Below, piece by piece: positions 32,298-34,284 of a stretch of 34,284 nt of DNA. The stretch lies in assembly GCA_023415935.1 (NCBI GenBank), contig JAEZIX010000047.1:1-34284 (forward strand), in the 5' to 3' direction. The position numbers and the translations under genes are program-made. Source of the DNA: Cyanobacteria bacterium OH_CDB_20 (GTDB lineage Bacteria; Cyanobacteriota; Vampirovibrionia; Gastranaerophilales; Gastranaerophilaceae). Within the stretch, counting starts at the first letter, position 1, and every line of letters starts with the position of its first letter. The notes beneath the pieces are model-generated. The model saw only the letters and a list, made by a program, of their open reading frames with translations. It was not told the DNA's origin and did no database searches.

Positions 32298-34284
32298 ATG
32301 AATTCAAATACAGTTGAACGTGAAACATTTTCTTATTCGTTTAAAAAAAACAATATAGATGATTTATTTCAGAATCTCACCGAAAATCCAGTCGGAATGG
32401 ATAAAAAAGACTTTAGGCTGACCCTCAGCACTATTTATCAAGTCTTTGAAGATGAATTTGAAGGAACATTTCCTCAGCCTGTAACAGTTCTGAGAAATAC
32501 TAATTTCAAAATTTTATCAAATGGCAGAAAAATGGAAGCCTTTGTATATCCGACAAATAATTTTGATTTTTATCTGAAATCAAAAGGGTCTTTATATAGA
32601 TTTTCAGAAACAAAAATGAATGTTTCAACTGAAGGAGTTGATGAGGAAGTTTACGGATATAAAGTACCGATTGAAATCTTATGGGAATATTTTTCGTATT
32701 TTGATGAAATAGTAGACTCAGAAGCTGCCTCAGAGTCATTTATGGCTTTAAATAAAGTTACCCAATTTGTTTTGAAAGCAATTCAAAAACTGTATTTCCT
32801 TCCTAAAATAGAACTCAAAAACACACTTTTTGGTGTGAAATATGAGATATTTTCTGCGACAAATGCCCTTGCAGACGCTATGGAGCATTTGTACAAACTA
32901 GATATTGATAAATTTTCAGACACTAAGCATGTAACTGATAAATTAATTGAAAATTATGTTACATACATTATGTTTAAGTTTTTAAATTTGAAGATTTCAA
33001 AGTTTAAAGATTTAAAAACAGGAATATACTTCACGAAAAACATGGACCACAAAAGGTATATGCGTTCACAAGACATTGCTGTTGGAATAAGCGAATGGCT
33101 TGATGAAATTTATATAGGAAAATATGATATTGTTCCTGAGCTTAAGATTACAAAACTGGCTGAAGATGAATACGAGCTCACAATTTGGGTTAAATCACTT
33201 GCTGAAGAAAATAAAGAATCTGACAAAATAGAGATAGGTGAAGTTTCTGAACTTGACACTGCTTTTGGAAAGCCTATTTCATACGTAACAAATATTATTG
33301 AAAAGCAGTTAAATTATGCGCTTAGATACTTCCCTGAATTAGAAAGTGCCTTTGAAGAAGGTAACGACTTCAAACTAAAACTAAATTTAAATGAAGTATA
33401 CAAAATAATTGCTCACACAACTTATTACTTAAATAAAGCCGGAATTGAAGTTATTTTACCAGACAATTTAGATAACATTGTAGTTCCTAGAGCTTCAATA
33501 AACGCAAAAATAAAAGCATCAAGAGAATCTGAAGTGTTTGACATATTAAGCGGTAATGCTGCAAATATAAGTCTTTCAAGTATTTTTGACTTTGAATTCA
33601 AAATAGCAATCGGAGATACAGAAATTCCTGTTGATGAGTTTGAAAAACTTATGCAAGACGCAAATGGACTCATTTGCTATAAAGACAAATATATTCTGAT
33701 TGATTCCCAAGAAGCACAAAAACTCCTAGATAAAGTTAAAAATCCTAAACTGGATAAAATTTCAAAGATGCAAATTTTACATTCGGCATTTTCTGGGCAG
33801 CTTAACGAGTATGAATTTAATTACGATGAAGCATTCGCAAACATAATAAAAGATATTACAAAAGTTGTTGACATAACAACACCTGAAGGCTTAAAAGGTG
33901 AATTAAGACCATATCAGCAAAATGGATTAAAATGGCTTTATACAAATACATCAAAAGGTTTTGGCTCTTGTATTGCAGATGATATGGGACTAGGTAAAAC
34001 AATTCAGGTTATCAGCTTAATTCTAAAATTAAAAGAAGAAAAGAAGTTGAAACAGCCTGCGCTTGTTGTATGCCCAACGACACTAATCGGAAACTGGATA
34101 AAAGAGCTTAAAATGTTTGCGCCATCTGTTACAGCAGAAGTATACCACGGTGCTGAAAGAAAGCTAAACTTAAAATCTGACGTCATAATTACCACATTTG
34201 CCATTTTAAGAATTGATATTGAAGAAATTAAAAAGAATAATTGGGGAATGTTAATTGTTGATGAAGCTCAAAACATAAAAAATC
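32298..34284 (+). CDS. SNF2-family DNA-dependent ATPase/helicase, 5' part
   Basis: An open frame of 662 codons runs off the right edge without a stop. Residues 1 to about 390 are charged, mixed alpha/beta sequence with no recognised motif. About 390-520 looks like the bacterial SNF2-associated domain, with 'YYLNKAGIEVILPDNLDNIV' and 'IPVDEFEKLMQDANGLICYK'. The helicase core begins about 540: 'LRPYQQNGLKWLY', Walker A 'ADDMGLGKTIQV' (K567), motif Ia 'ALVVCPTTLIGNWIKEL' and motif II 'VDEAQNIKN' (D655-E656-A657-Q658). Motifs III-VI would lie beyond the window. Such proteins translocate on duplex DNA and act in transcription recycling or repair; a link to defence cannot be judged from here. The SD is weak (AAGG 13 bases upstream), so the start is tentative. 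Confidence 0.88.
   Translation, partial: MNSNTVERETFSYSFKKNNIDDLFQNLTENPVGMDKKDFRLTLSTIYQVFEDEFEGTFPQPVTVLRNTNFKILSNGRKMEAFVYPTNNFDFYLKSKGSLYRFSETKMNVSTEGVDEEVYGYKVPIEILWEYFSYFDEIVDSEAASESFMALNKVTQFVLKAIQKLYFLPKIELKNTLFGVKYEIFSATNALADAMEHLYKLDIDKFSDTKHVTDKLIENYVTYIMFKFLNLKISKFKDLKTGIYFTKNMDHKRYMRSQDIAVGISEWLDEIYIGKYDIVPELKITKLAEDEYELTIWVKSLAEENKESDKIEIGEVSELDTAFGKPISYVTNIIEKQLNYALRYFPELESAFEEGNDFKLKLNLNEVYKIIAHTTYYLNKAGIEVILPDNLDNIVVPRASINAKIKASRESEVFDILSGNAANISLSSIFDFEFKIAIGDTEIPVDEFEKLMQDANGLICYKDKYILIDSQEAQKLLDKVKNPKLDKISKMQILHSAFSGQLNEYEFNYDEAFANIIKDITKVVDITTPEGLKGELRPYQQNGLKWLYTNTSKGFGSCIADDMGLGKTIQVISLILKLKEEKKLKQPALVVCPTTLIGNWIKELKMFAPSVTAEVYHGAERKLNLKSDVIITTFAILRIDIEEIKKNNWGMLIVDEAQNIKN

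Noticed and set aside
32298..34284. SNF2 helicase as part of a phage-defence system
   Set aside because: Only the 5' part is visible and no defence partner genes are in the window; stand-alone SNF2 proteins are common housekeeping genes.
1..34284. CRISPR arrays, insertion sequences, rRNA genes
   Set aside because: No regularly spaced direct repeats, transposase-like products or rRNA segments were noticed on reading the window.

Overview
The window is AT-rich (about two thirds A+T by eye) and gene-dense, and looks like a bacterial chromosome segment. My best guess is a gut lineage of non-photosynthetic cyanobacterial relatives (Gastranaerophilales/Melainabacteria). That is an inference from three things: low GC, a diderm envelope (an LptD-like barrel, a TolC-family protein and another predicted barrel protein), and a protein at 11499 whose N-terminus carries the 'SVSFGA' motif I associate with that group. 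No 16S rRNA or other decisive marker is present.

Layout. 1-6178 holds housekeeping genes: RNase PH, GlmS with a coupled 52-aa ORF, a SerB-type phosphatase, a phosphorylase-like GT35 protein whose PLP lysine is replaced by serine, and 5-formyl-THF cyclo-ligase. 6246-9501 is an envelope run: a one-TM micro-protein, an EnvC-like M23 protein and an LptD-like protein. A secreted phospholipase-D-family protein faces it on the minus strand. 11269-11355 is tRNA-Ser(GGA). 11499-12761 is a lineage-type protein with a cut-short repeat domain.

12922-20958 looks like an accessory block. It holds an unusual PurD-like/TupA-like ATP-grasp fusion, an SGNH-hydrolase-like membrane protein, and a GT8 glycosyltransferase. 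Immediately upstream of the GT8, on the same strand, is a 49-aa Cys-terminated peptide gene with a strong ribosome binding site. Divergent from that peptide are two tandem, related B12-binding-type radical SAM enzymes, both with a C-x4-C-x2-C cluster motif. I read the peptide, GT8 and two radical SAM enzymes as a candidate undescribed RiPP (ribosomally made, modified peptide) system; this is the main discovery candidate.

21192-21914 encodes a predicted outer-membrane barrel. 21919-27111 (minus strand) is a compact CDP-dideoxyhexose operon, rfbF-rfbG-rfbH-rfbS-like-tyv, expected to make CDP-tyvelose for a surface glycan. The E3 reductase that normally partners RfbH is not in the window. Then come a SAM methyltransferase with an apparently leaderless promoter, an AMP-forming acyl-CoA synthetase, an ABC-type substrate-binding/TolC fusion ending at a clear terminator, and the 5' part of a SNF2-family helicase that runs off the end.
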